Shown piece by piece: positions 33,973 to 41,573 of a DNA stretch of 64,000 bases. The stretch comes from an uncultured Clostridia bacterium. Its GTDB lineage: Bacteria > Bacillota > Clostridia > TANB77 > CAG-508. The stretch's first letter is position 1. Every line of letters begins with the position of its first letter. The stretch lies in contig CAOTKV010000008.1 of NCBI GenBank assembly GCA_948530865.1, positions 1 to 64,000 of the forward strand, written 5' to 3'. Made by a program: the position numbers and the translations under genes. Below the pieces are notes generated by a model that saw only the letters and a program-made list of their open reading frames with translations, was not told the origin of the DNA and made no database searches.

Positions 33973-36819
33973 TTATTTTACTTGTTCCATAACATATACT
34001 TCAAGTTGGTCTCCTTCTTTTAAATCATTAAATCCTTCTATTTGAAGACCACATTCATATCCTTTATCAACTTCTTTAACATCATCTTTAAATCTCTTTA
34101 ATGAAACTAATTTTCCATCATGTAAAACTATATTATCTCTAATTACTCTTATTCCAGCATTTCTTGAAAGTTTTCCAGTAAGAACATAGCTTCCTGCAAT
34201 TGTTCCAACATTAGAAATTTTAAATGTTTGTCTGATTTCTGCTGTTCCAATAACAACTTCTTTAAATACTGGATCAAGCATACCTTTCATAGCAGATTCA
34301 ACATCATTTATTGCATCATAAATTACAGAATATTGTTTAATTTCTACTCCTTCTTTATCTGCAATTGTTTTAGCAATTACTTCAGGTCTTACATTAAATG
34401 CTATAATAATTGCACCTGAAACTTTTGCTAAAGTAACATCTGATTCTGTTACACCACCAACATTTGAGTGAATAACTTTTACTCTAACTTCATCATTAGA
34501 AACTTTTTCAAGTGATTGCTTTAAAGCTTCAACAGAACCTTGTACGTCTGCTTTTACTATTAAGTTTAATTGTTTTAAATGTTCACTTTCAATTTTATTG
34601 AATAAATCATCAAGAGTAACAACTGTATTTTTATTGATTTCTTTTTGATGTTTTTCATATTTTCTTTTTTCAATTAAATGTTTTGCAGTTCTTTCATCTT
34701 TAACTTCATAGAAAGTATCTCCTGATTCTGGAACTGTTGTAAGTCCTGTAATTGAAACTGGTGTTGATGGACCTGCTGATTTAACTTTTTTACCTTTATC
34801 ACTAACCATTGTTCTTATTCTACCAATTGAAGAACCAACTATAATTGTATCTCCAACATCTAACTTACCTCTTTGTACAAGCATTGTAGCAACTGGACCT
34901 TTTGTTTTATCAAGTCTTGCTTCAATTACTGTACCTTTAGCTTGTTTTGTAGGGTTAGCTTTAAGTTCAAGAACATCAGCTTCTAATAATACCATTTCTA
35001 GTAAGTTATCAATACCTTCTCTTTTCTTTGCAGAAATAGGTACATAAATTGTATCTCCACCCCAAGCTTCTGGAACTAATTCATATTTCATTAATTCTTG
35101 TTGAACTTTTTCAAAGTTTGCATCTGGTAAATCCATTTTATTTACAGCTACTATAATTGGAATTTCAGCAGCTTTAGCATGGTTAATAGCTTCAACTGTT
35201 TGAGGCATAACTCCATCATTTGCAGCAACAACTAATATTGCTATATCTGTAATCATTGCACCTCTAGCACGCATTGATGTAAAGGCTTCATGTCCTGGTG
35301 TATCTAAGAATGTTATATCTCTATCATTAATTTTTACTTGATAAGCACCAATATGTTGTGTAATACCACCTGATTCACCTTCAATTACATTTGTACTTCT
35401 AATTGCATCAAGTAAAGAAGTTTTACCATGGTCAACGTGTCCCATAACAACTATAACTGGTGGACGTGGTTTTAAATCTTCTTCTCTATCTTCAGTTTCA
35501 TCAATTAAGATATCTTCATCTGTAACAACATTTTTAAGTGTTGCATTTATTCCATATTCTTGTGCAATTAAATATGCTGTATCAAAATCTACTTCATTAT
35601 TAATTGTTGCCATTATTCCTAAACTTAATAGTTTTTTGATAACATCGCTACTTGTTATTTTCATTTCAGAAGCTAAATCTTTAACTGTAATATGCTCAGG
35701 AATAGTAATTTCTGTTAATTTAAATATTTTTTGTTTTGTTCTATTTTCTTGTTTATTATTTTTCTTTTTAGCTCTTCTTCCTCTTTCAGTACTTAAATCG
35801 TAATAATCTAGCATCTCTCCACCATCAAACATGTTAGAAAGTTTATTTTGTCTTTTTAAATCATTTAATTTATCAGAATCAAAATCGTTTGCATTTCCTT
35901 TACGATTTACTTTTTTATTATTTGATGACTTTTCATCTTGTCTATTTAATTTTGCTTTATCTTTAGCTTTGTTTCCAAAGTCTCTAATAACATTATCTTT
36001 CTCAGTTGGAATTTCAACATCCATTATATTTTTAATTTTCTTTTCAATTCCACCTTTATCATCAAATCTTTTTTGACCATTTCTATTATTTCCAAAATTA
36101 TCTTTTTTATTATAATTATTATCTCTTTGATTATTTCCAAAAGGTTTCTTGTTATTATTGTAAGAGTTTCTATCTTTAAAATTATTATTGCCATTATTTC
36201 TATTATTGTTATTATAATGATTTTGAGTTTCTCTTCTATTATTATTTTCAAATCTTGGTTTATTATTTTCTACTACTGGTTTTTTTGGAGTATTATTAAT
36301 AACAGGTTGCTCTTGTTTTTTTTCTTCAACAACCTTTTCTTCTTTTACTTCAACAGTAGCAGTAGTTGTAACTTCTTCTTTTAATACTACTTCTTCCTTC
36401 TTTTCTTCTGGTTCTTTCTTTTTATTGATTCCAAGCAATTCACTTACTGTAAGTGGTTTTGTAGGCTTATCTCTATAAACAATATTGTAGTCTTTATTTC
36501 TTTTGTTTTCTACAAATCCTACATCTTTCTTTCTAGCTTGCTCTTTTCTTTTTCTCTCTTCTTCCTTTTTTTCCTCTTCATCATTAATAATAACTGCTCT
36601 TCTAATTATTACTGGTCCTTCATTATTTTCTTTCTTTTTTTCCATAGATTTTGTTTTTGAAACTCCTTTAATCATTTTTTCTATTTTTTTTGATTCATCT
36701 TCTGTAATTGAACTTAAATGGCTTTTTGCCTCAATTTCTAATTTTTTAGCTGTCTCTAAAACAACTTTTGTTTCAACATTTAATTTTTTAGCCAGTTCAT
36801 GAATTTTAATTTTCTCCAA
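33973..36819 (-). CDS. infB: Translation initiation factor IF-2
   Basis: IF-2 delivers fMet-tRNA to the 30S subunit and drives subunit joining. About 948 residues: an N-terminal IF2-N helix domain (EKIKIHELAKKLNV), a long low-complexity Lys/Glu then Asn/Arg-rich linker (about 70-330), and a second IF2-N module. The G domain has GHVDHGKTSLL, DTPGHE and NKMD, and domains II-IV follow. A TTG at 36819 is the likely start: GGAGGTG lies 6 nt upstream and the protein then begins EKIKIHELA as in relatives. The ATG at 36834 lies inside that ribosome site. It overlaps ylxQ by 14 bp. Confidence 0.96.
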   Translation of the reverse strand: MEKIKIHELAKKLNVETKVVLETAKKLEIEAKSHLSSITEDESKKIEKMIKGVSKTKSMEKKKENNEGPVIIRRAVIINDEEEKKEEERKRKEQARKKDVGFVENKRNKDYNIVYRDKPTKPLTVSELLGINKKKEPEEKKEEVVLKEEVTTTATVEVKEEKVVEEKKQEQPVINNTPKKPVVENNKPRFENNNRRETQNHYNNNNRNNGNNNFKDRNSYNNNKKPFGNNQRDNNYNKKDNFGNNRNGQKRFDDKGGIEKKIKNIMDVEIPTEKDNVIRDFGNKAKDKAKLNRQDEKSSNNKKVNRKGNANDFDSDKLNDLKRQNKLSNMFDGGEMLDYYDLSTERGRRAKKKNNKQENRTKQKIFKLTEITIPEHITVKDLASEMKITSSDVIKKLLSLGIMATINNEVDFDTAYLIAQEYGINATLKNVVTDEDILIDETEDREEDLKPRPPVIVVMGHVDHGKTSLLDAIRSTNVIEGESGGITQHIGAYQVKINDRDITFLDTPGHEAFTSMRARGAMITDIAILVVAANDGVMPQTVEAINHAKAAEIPIIVAVNKMDLPDANFEKVQQELMKYELVPEAWGGDTIYVPISAKKREGIDNLLEMVLLEADVLELKANPTKQAKGTVIEARLDKTKGPVATMLVQRGKLDVGDTIIVGSSIGRIRTMVSDKGKKVKSAGPSTPVSITGLTTVPESGDTFYEVKDERTAKHLIEKRKYEKHQKEINKNTVVTLDDLFNKIESEHLKQLNLIVKADVQGSVEALKQSLEKVSNDEVRVKVIHSNVGGVTESDVTLAKVSGAIIIAFNVRPEVIAKTIADKEGVEIKQYSVIYDAINDVESAMKGMLDPVFKEVVIGTAEIRQTFKISNVGTIAGSYVLTGKLSRNAGIRVIRDNIVLHDGKLVSLKRFKDDVKEVDKGYECGLQIEGFNDLKEGDQLEVYVMEQVK

Positions 36820-37129
36820 ATTCTTCACCTCCATGAATTACTTTTTGTACGCTATCCGCCAAATTTTTATCAAGTATTCCTATAATTGCTTTATTGTGTT
36901 TTCCTATTGATTTACTATTTTCTGAAATATTTCCAAAAATCAATAACTCAACATTTTCCTTTTCACAATAATATTTTATATTTTTAATTGTTTTTTCTGA
37001 AGCATCTTCCGCTACAATAACAAGTTTTACTTTTTTCTTAGCTAAGTTCTCTAAAACAATATCCATTCCAGCTATTATCTTTCCAGCCTTAGCACTAATT
37101 CCTAGTAAACCATACACTTTATTTACCAA
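36806..37129 (-). CDS. ylxQ: L7Ae-family ribosomal-like protein YlxQ
   Basis: 107 residues of the L7Ae/L30e RNA-binding fold: VYGLLGISAKAGKIIAGMD, KKVKLVIVAEDASEKT and the C-terminal KHNKAIIGILDKNLAD. Proteins of this type bind kink-turn RNA; YlxQ is a standard member of the nusA operon. The start codon is TTG at 37129, overlapping the end of ylxR by 11 bp, which implies coupled translation. Confidence 0.92.
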   Translation of the reverse strand: MVNKVYGLLGISAKAGKIIAGMDIVLENLAKKKVKLVIVAEDASEKTIKNIKYYCEKENVELLIFGNISENSKSIGKHNKAIIGILDKNLADSVQKVIHGGEEFGEN

Positions 37130-37386
37130 TAATTACACCTCTTATATTTTCATAAATTTCAGAGCTTATTTCCTTATCTAAAACTCTTTCTAATCTCTTG
37201 GTTTTTATTACTTTATTTAAGCATTCTTCGTTTCTACAAATATATGCTCCTCTTCCATTTTTTTTACCGAGTTAAGTCTACCTCAATTACTCCATCTTTT
37301 GATTTTACAATTCTTAGTAAACTATTTTTTTCCTTTTGCTCATTGCATCCCATACATGTTCTTTCAGGTTTCTTTTTATTTATCAA
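37119..37386 (-). CDS. ylxR: YlxR-family RNA-binding protein, split by a +1 shift at CGG
   Basis: A TTG start at 37386 (AGGAAG 7 nt upstream) encodes INKKKPERTCMGCNEQ...VIEVDLT, the normal YlxR N-terminus with its CxxC. The frame then reads ACT CGG TAA and stops. Skipping one base, the C at 37267, gives GKKNGRGAYICRNEEC and a normal YlxR C-terminus, ending at 37119 inside the ylxQ start. Family members have an uninterrupted D-P-T-G-(R/K)-x-x-GRGAY here, so this is a full-length gene with a single +1 displacement outside any homopolymer. It is either a fresh mutation, an assembly error, or programmed frameshifting (see findings). In B. subtilis YlxR has been linked to nucleoid and regulatory functions. 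Confidence 0.85.
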
Positions 37387-37402
37387 ATTAATCACTTCCT
37401 AA

Positions 37403-38539
37403 TTATTCTTCATCATTATTTTCTACAACATCTTCAGAAGCTTCAATTTCTTCTGTTTCTTCTTGTTCTGCTAATAATATTTCTCTAATTTGTGATTCTG
37501 ATTTTATATCTATTTTCCAATCTGTAAGTCTTGCTGCTAAGCGAGCATTTTGTCCTGCTTTACCTATTGCTAAAGATAATTGATCATCTGGAACAATTAC
37601 TTGTGCAAATTTTTCTTCTTCTCTAACATCAACAGCCATAACTTGAGCTGGAAGTAATGCAGCAGCAATATAAATTGCTGGATCCTCATTCCATTCAATA
37701 ACATCTATTTTTTCACCATTTAATTCATTTATAATGTTTTGAATTCTTACACCCTTTTGACCAACACAAGAACCTACTGGATCTATATTTTCATCTTTAG
37801 AATATACAGCTACTTTACTTCTTGATCCTGGATCTCTAGATACTGATTTAATTTCTATTAATCCTTCATATATTTCAGGTATTTCAAATTCGAATAATTT
37901 TCTAACGAAATCTGGATGACTTCTTGATACTATAACTTGAGGTGTTCCTTTTAATCCCTTTTCTACTTGAAGTACATATCCTCTTATTTTATCATTTACT
38001 CTATAAACTTCAGTTGGAATTTGTTCTTTAAGTGGCATAACACCTTCTAATTTTCCTAAATCTAAAACAACTAATTTTCCATCAGCTCTTTGGATTAAAC
38101 CTGTAACAATTTCACCTTTTTTATCATTAAATTCTGTATATACCATTTCTTTTTCTGCTTCTCTTATTTTTTGCACAACAACTTGTTTAGCCTTTTGAGC
38201 TGCTATTCTTCCAAAGTCTTTAGGTTTAACTTCAATATTTACTATATCACCAACATTATAGTTTTTATCAATTTTTTGTGCTTCTTCTAAACTGATTTCT
38301 AACTCTGGAACTGGAAATTCTGGAACTACTTCTCTTGCAGAATATACATGAATTTCACCTGTAATTTTATCTATTGTAACTTTTACATTATCAGCATTTT
38401 CTTCTGCATCATAATTTTGTTTGTAAGCTTTTACTAAAGCTTCTTCAATAGCTTCTACAAGATAATCTTTACTGATTCCTTTCTCTTTTTCTACTTCATC
38501 TAAAGCTGTAATAAATTCTTTAACATCAACGTTTTTCAT
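37403..38539 (-). CDS. nusA: Transcription termination/antitermination factor NusA
   Basis: 378 residues: N-terminal RNA-polymerase-binding domain (about 1-125, with VKVTIDKITGEIHVYSARE), S1 domain (KKGEIVTGLIQRADGKLVVLDLG) and two KH domains (VIVSRSHPDFVRKLFEFEIPE; DPVGSCVGQKGVRIQNIINEL), with LAIGKAGQNARLAARLTGW-type ending LAARLTDW. The acidic tail (EETEEIEASEDVVENNDEE) replaces the Gram-negative acidic repeats. GGAGG precedes the ATG. It follows rimP by 15 bp. Confidence 0.97.
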   Translation of the reverse strand: MKNVDVKEFITALDEVEKEKGISKDYLVEAIEEALVKAYKQNYDAEENADNVKVTIDKITGEIHVYSAREVVPEFPVPELEISLEEAQKIDKNYNVGDIVNIEVKPKDFGRIAAQKAKQVVVQKIREAEKEMVYTEFNDKKGEIVTGLIQRADGKLVVLDLGKLEGVMPLKEQIPTEVYRVNDKIRGYVLQVEKGLKGTPQVIVSRSHPDFVRKLFEFEIPEIYEGLIEIKSVSRDPGSRSKVAVYSKDENIDPVGSCVGQKGVRIQNIINELNGEKIDVIEWNEDPAIYIAAALLPAQVMAVDVREEEKFAQVIVPDDQLSLAIGKAGQNARLAARLTDWKIDIKSESQIREILLAEQEETEEIEASEDVVENNDEE

Positions 38540-38554
38540 TTTTTCTTATTCCTC

Positions 38555-39019
38555 CTACCAATTAAATATAGTTTTTGCAACAGCTATATCTTTTAAATCT
38601 ATTTTTATTGTTGTGTTATCAACTTTTAATGTTATTCCATCTGTTTCATTAAAGTTTTCTAAAATACCTATAAGTTCTTTTTTCTTTTCTATTGGTTTAA
38701 AAAGTTTTACTGATATTTCTTTTCCTATTTGAGCATTATAATGTTTGTTTTTACGTAAAATTCTTTCAATTCCTGGTGATGATACTTCTAAAAAGTATTG
38801 TTCTTTTATATAATCTGCCTCATCTAAAATATCATTGATATTATTATTTACATTTTCACAATCATTAATATCAATACCTTCAGGCTTATCAATTATTATT
38901 CTTAAATAATAATCTTTTCCTTCTTTTTCATACCTAACATCGTACAAATCATAACCTAAATTTTTAATAATAGGCTCTAAAAGTATTTCTACTTTATTTT
39001 CAATATTACCAGATGCCAA
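38555..39019 (-). CDS. rimP: Ribosome maturation factor RimP
   Basis: 154 residues matching RimP, needed for 30S assembly: LGYDLYDVRYEKEGKDYYLRIIIDKPEGI followed by DCENVNNNINDILD and YFLEVSSPGIERILR are the N-domain signature, and the C-terminal SH3-like domain ends VDNTTIKIDLKDIAVAK. It is the first gene of the seven-gene translation operon, with promoter at 39094 and GGAGGTG before the start. Confidence 0.96.
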   Translation of the reverse strand: MASGNIENKVEILLEPIIKNLGYDLYDVRYEKEGKDYYLRIIIDKPEGIDINDCENVNNNINDILDEADYIKEQYFLEVSSPGIERILRKNKHYNAQIGKEISVKLFKPIEKKKELIGILENFNETDGITLKVDNTTIKIDLKDIAVAKTIFNW

Positions 39020-39043
39020 AATTTCACCTCCAAAACATTAGTA

Positions 39044-39068
39044 AAGAGTGGGATTAGTTCCCACTCTT
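39044..39068 (-). promoter_or_regulatory. Stable hairpin in the rimP leader
   Basis: A 10-bp GC-containing stem (AAGAGTGGGA with TCCCACTCTT) lies between the operon promoter and the rimP ribosome site, followed on the minus strand by TTTACT. The U-tract is short, so it may be a weak attenuator or an RNA-protection or binding site rather than a full terminator. Confidence 0.6.
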
Positions 39069-39093
39069 CTAGCACATTTATTAAGACACTATT

Positions 39094-39122
39094 ATTATAC
39101 TATTTTTTTCCAATCATTGCAA
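39094..39122 (-). promoter_or_regulatory. Promoter of the rimP-nusA-infB operon
   Basis: TTGCAA (39117-39122), 17-bp spacer, TATAAT (39094-39099). Confidence 0.8.
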
Positions 39123-39164
39123 GCTTTTTTTAAGTTTTTGCTCGACTTTTTTCGATATTATGTC

Positions 39165-39206
39165 AAAAAAGCAATGTCCCTAAAATTTCTAGGTACATTG
39201 CTTTTG
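39165..39206 (-). terminator. Terminator of the FtsH-like gene
   Basis: AAAAGCAATGT (39167-39177) pairs with ACATTGCTTTT (39195-39205). Its loop contains GTCCCTAAAATTTC, which resembles one half of the 29-bp repeat family. Confidence 0.85.
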
Positions 39207-39223
39207 GTTTTAAGACATTAACT

Positions 39224-40966
39224 TTAGAAGTTCTTTAATATGAATGCATTCACCTCTTCCTGAGAAAGATACTCTTTTTCGTAGAGTAATTTTGCTAATT
39301 TCAAAACTTGCTCTTTATGAGCGTCAACTGTTCTTCTTGCAATTTCATAATTCTCTTTGCAAATTTTTTCTGCTTCTTCAATGCTTTTAACATCGATTCT
39401 TTGATTATACTCAGATTCAGAACCAATCTTAGTAAGCAGGCTTCCATTCATAGAAAACCTTGTAACCATCCTGTGAGCAATTTGACTTGCCTTTTCAAGA
39501 TCATTTGAAGCACCACTGGAAATATCTTCAAGTATGATTTCTTCTGCAACTCTTCCACCATACAAAACCTGCATTTGTGCAAGTAAATCTGACTTTCTAA
39601 TATACTTATGTCCAGATTCATCAAACACATTATAACCGCCTGCATTTCCTCTTGGAACAATTGAAATTCCAAAATTTATTACATTAGGACGAACAACTTC
39701 TGAAACAACAGCATGCCCTGCCTCATGAACAGCAGTAAGCCATTTTTCTTCATCAGTGATTGCAGAGTTCTTTTTCTTAAGCCCAACCAGAATTCTCGCA
39801 ATTGCCTCATCGACATCATCAGACGAAATATACTGTTTGTGATTATTAACAGAATAAATTGCGGCTTCATTTAAAAGATTTTCCAGATCTGCTCCCGAAA
39901 AACCTACTGTTCTTTTTGCCACATCTGCCAATGATACATCACTCGATATTTTTTTATCCTGTGCATGAATTCTCAAGATTTTTTCTCTTGCAATAACATC
40001 AGGCATTGGAATAAAGACATGTCTATCAAATCGACCTGGGCGAATAATTGCAGGATCCAAAATATCCATATGATTTGTTGCTGCAATTACTATAACGTTT
40101 TCATCTGTGCTGAATCCATCCATTTCAGCAAGTAACTGATTTAAAGTTTGCTCACTGTATGAATGTCCACTGTATCTGTTCTGTGCTACTGAATCAATTT
40201 CATCAATAAACACAATGCAAGGAGCAACTTTTTTTGCCTCTGTGAACAGTTTTCTGATTCTTGAAGCACCTACCCCAACAAACTTTTCTTCAAAACTTGA
40301 ACCATTTGCTTGAAAAAATGGAACACCTGCTTCTCCAGCAATCGCTTTTGCAAGCAAAGTTTTTCCAGTACCAGGATCTCCATTCAAAAGAATACCTTTA
40401 GGAATTTTCGCTCCCATTTTTGTATACTTTTCAGGATTCTTCAAAAAAGTCACAACCTCTTCAAGTTGTTCTTTTTCTTCATCGATACCAGCCACATCTG
40501 AAAACCTCACTTTAGAAGTTACAGGTTTTACAGTATAATCACTACCACCATTCATTTTCCTTATCATATAAGTGAAAAATCCGATGTATATCGATAAAGT
40601 TAACAGTTGCACAAGCAATGTAGAACCTTTTGATGAAGCTTTAACTTCAAATTTAATTTGGTTACCATTTTCCTGTTCCGTTCTTAAAAGTTCTGCCAAC
40701 TCTGTTAAGCTTGGTATTGCTGACATTTTTTCATCTTCGTTTTTCATAACAATGTTAATATTTAACGTTTCTTCATGTGCAGTAATACTCTCAACCTGCT
40801 GTTCTTTGACAGCTGTGATTAATTCATCATAGCTGATTCGCATTTCCTCTTCTTTGATTGCTTTTTCCCCTGAGCTTATAAGCACCAGTAATACTAAAGT
40901 TGAAACCATAAAATAGATTAAAAGTTTCCGATTACCATTAGAACCTTTGCTACTGTTTTTGTTCAT
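39224..40966 (-). CDS. FtsH-like membrane AAA+ zinc metalloprotease, GC-richer copy
   Basis: About 580 residues with two membrane helices (about 15-33 and 115-134) enclosing a small extracytoplasmic domain. The AAA+ module has Walker A GDPGTGKT, Walker B CIVFIDEID and RPGRFDRHV, and the peptidase site is HEAGH (about residue 413). These hydrolyse membrane and misfolded proteins. The start was set at ATG 40966, 8 nt from AAAGGA; a GTG 6 bp upstream is too close. GC content and codon use exceed the neighbours, one CGG arginine codon is present near the start (AAT CGG AAA), and it is monocistronic. It may be an acquired accessory FtsH rather than the housekeeping one; the tilS-hpt-ftsH context is absent. 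Confidence 0.88.
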   Translation of the reverse strand: MNKNSSKGSNGNRKLLIYFMVSTLVLLVLISSGEKAIKEEEMRISYDELITAVKEQQVESITAHEETLNINIVMKNEDEKMSAIPSLTELAELLRTEQENGNQIKFEVKASSKGSTLLVQLLTLSIYIGFFTYMIRKMNGGSDYTVKPVTSKVRFSDVAGIDEEKEQLEEVVTFLKNPEKYTKMGAKIPKGILLNGDPGTGKTLLAKAIAGEAGVPFFQANGSSFEEKFVGVGASRIRKLFTEAKKVAPCIVFIDEIDSVAQNRYSGHSYSEQTLNQLLAEMDGFSTDENVIVIAATNHMDILDPAIIRPGRFDRHVFIPMPDVIAREKILRIHAQDKKISSDVSLADVAKRTVGFSGADLENLLNEAAIYSVNNHKQYISSDDVDEAIARILVGLKKKNSAITDEEKWLTAVHEAGHAVVSEVVRPNVINFGISIVPRGNAGGYNVFDESGHKYIRKSDLLAQMQVLYGGRVAEEIILEDISSGASNDLEKASQIAHRMVTRFSMNGSLLTKIGSESEYNQRIDVKSIEEAEKICKENYEIARRTVDAHKEQVLKLAKLLYEKEYLSQEEVNAFILKNF

Positions 40967-41044
40967 ATGCACGTTCCTTTCTTAAGTTAATTCTCTTATA
41001 GAAAATGAAGTCATCTCCTATAAATTTAATTAGTATCGCACAAT

Positions 41045-41073
41045 ATTTTATCATAGATTAACATAATTTTCAA
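41045..41073 (-). promoter_or_regulatory. Promoter of the FtsH-like gene
   Basis: TTGAAA (41068-41073), 17-bp spacer ATTATGTTAATCTATGA, TAAAAT (41045-41050). The spacer resembles those of the other GC-richer orphan genes (TTATG...TATGA). Confidence 0.75.
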
Positions 41074-41082
41074 GGATAGAAG

Positions 41083-41177
41083 AAATTATTATTTATATGA
41101 GTAATTTTAGTTGTATAACTTATATTTTTATATAATACATTTTCTTCTTTCAAAGTTCTCGGTAATCCGTCATATTT
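41083..41177 (-). repeat. Dispersed ~94-bp repeat, copy 2
   Basis: Reverse complement matches 51-144 along its length, with the most conserved part around ACCGAGAACTTTGAAAGAAG. It begins 10 bp upstream of the FtsH-like gene's -35 box. Confidence 0.7.
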
Positions 41178-41180
41178 TAA

Positions 41181-41258
41181 AGTAGAATTAAATTTTTAAA
41201 GAAAACAGCGCCCTCAAAAAAATTTGAGATTCCCTATTTTCTTTAAAAATATTCTACT
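41181..41258. repeat. Long hairpin element (22-bp arms)
   Basis: AGTAGAAT and ATTTTTAAAGAAAA (41181-41205, separated by 3 nt) pair with TTTTCTTTAAAAAT and ATTCTACT (41237-41258). A smaller CTCAAA/TTTGAG hairpin lies inside. It could be a structured RNA or a small inverted-repeat element; no reading frame fits. Confidence 0.6.
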
Positions 41259-41361
41259 AATAAAATACTCTGTTTACATTCGAACTTTTCTTTCAGAAAA
41301 TTATTATATAAAAATATTAAGTGCCAAAGTTAAAATTACTACAATAAATAAAATTTCTAAC

Positions 41362-41403
41362 AGCCTAGAATACAAGTGACTGCTGAAAATTATGTCTTAG
41401 GCT
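41362..41403. other. Short hairpin in the U32 upstream region
   Basis: AGCCTA (41362-41367) pairs with TAGGCT (41398-41403) around a 30-nt loop. It immediately precedes the larger inverted repeat and may be part of the same structured element. Confidence 0.35.
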
Positions 41404-41408
41404 ATTTG

Positions 41409-41520
41409 AAATTGTTATTTGGTGAGTAAATTTTTTGCACACATTCATTAAAGCTTTTTAGAATTATCTACAAAGCATAATTAAAAGTCGTTAAAAATTT
41501 ACTCACTCAAATAGCAATTT
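41409..41520. repeat. 112-bp inverted-repeat element upstream of the U32 gene
   Basis: AAATTGTTATTTG-GTGAGTAAATTTTT (41409-41435) is the near-perfect reverse complement of 41493-41520, differing by one substitution and one inserted base. The 57-bp centre is AT-rich without a gene. A MITE-like insertion or a long-stem RNA would both fit; the U32 -10 box lies 15 bp beyond. Confidence 0.65.
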
Positions 41521-41531
41521 ACTTTAAAATA

Positions 41532-41540
41532 TGTTATAAT
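41532..41540 (+). promoter_or_regulatory. Extended -10 promoter of the U32 gene
   Basis: TG-T-TATAAT (41532-41540) lies 33 bp before the start codon. No good -35 is seen at 17 bp, where the inverted repeat ends, so the extended -10 may suffice. Confidence 0.55.
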
Positions 41541-41573
41541 CTATTTTATGTAAAATTGAAAGGAAATTTATTT

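Noticed and set aside
36024..36384. Ile/Lys-rich frames on both strands
   Set aside because: Shadow frames of the Asn/Arg-rich low-complexity linker of infB.
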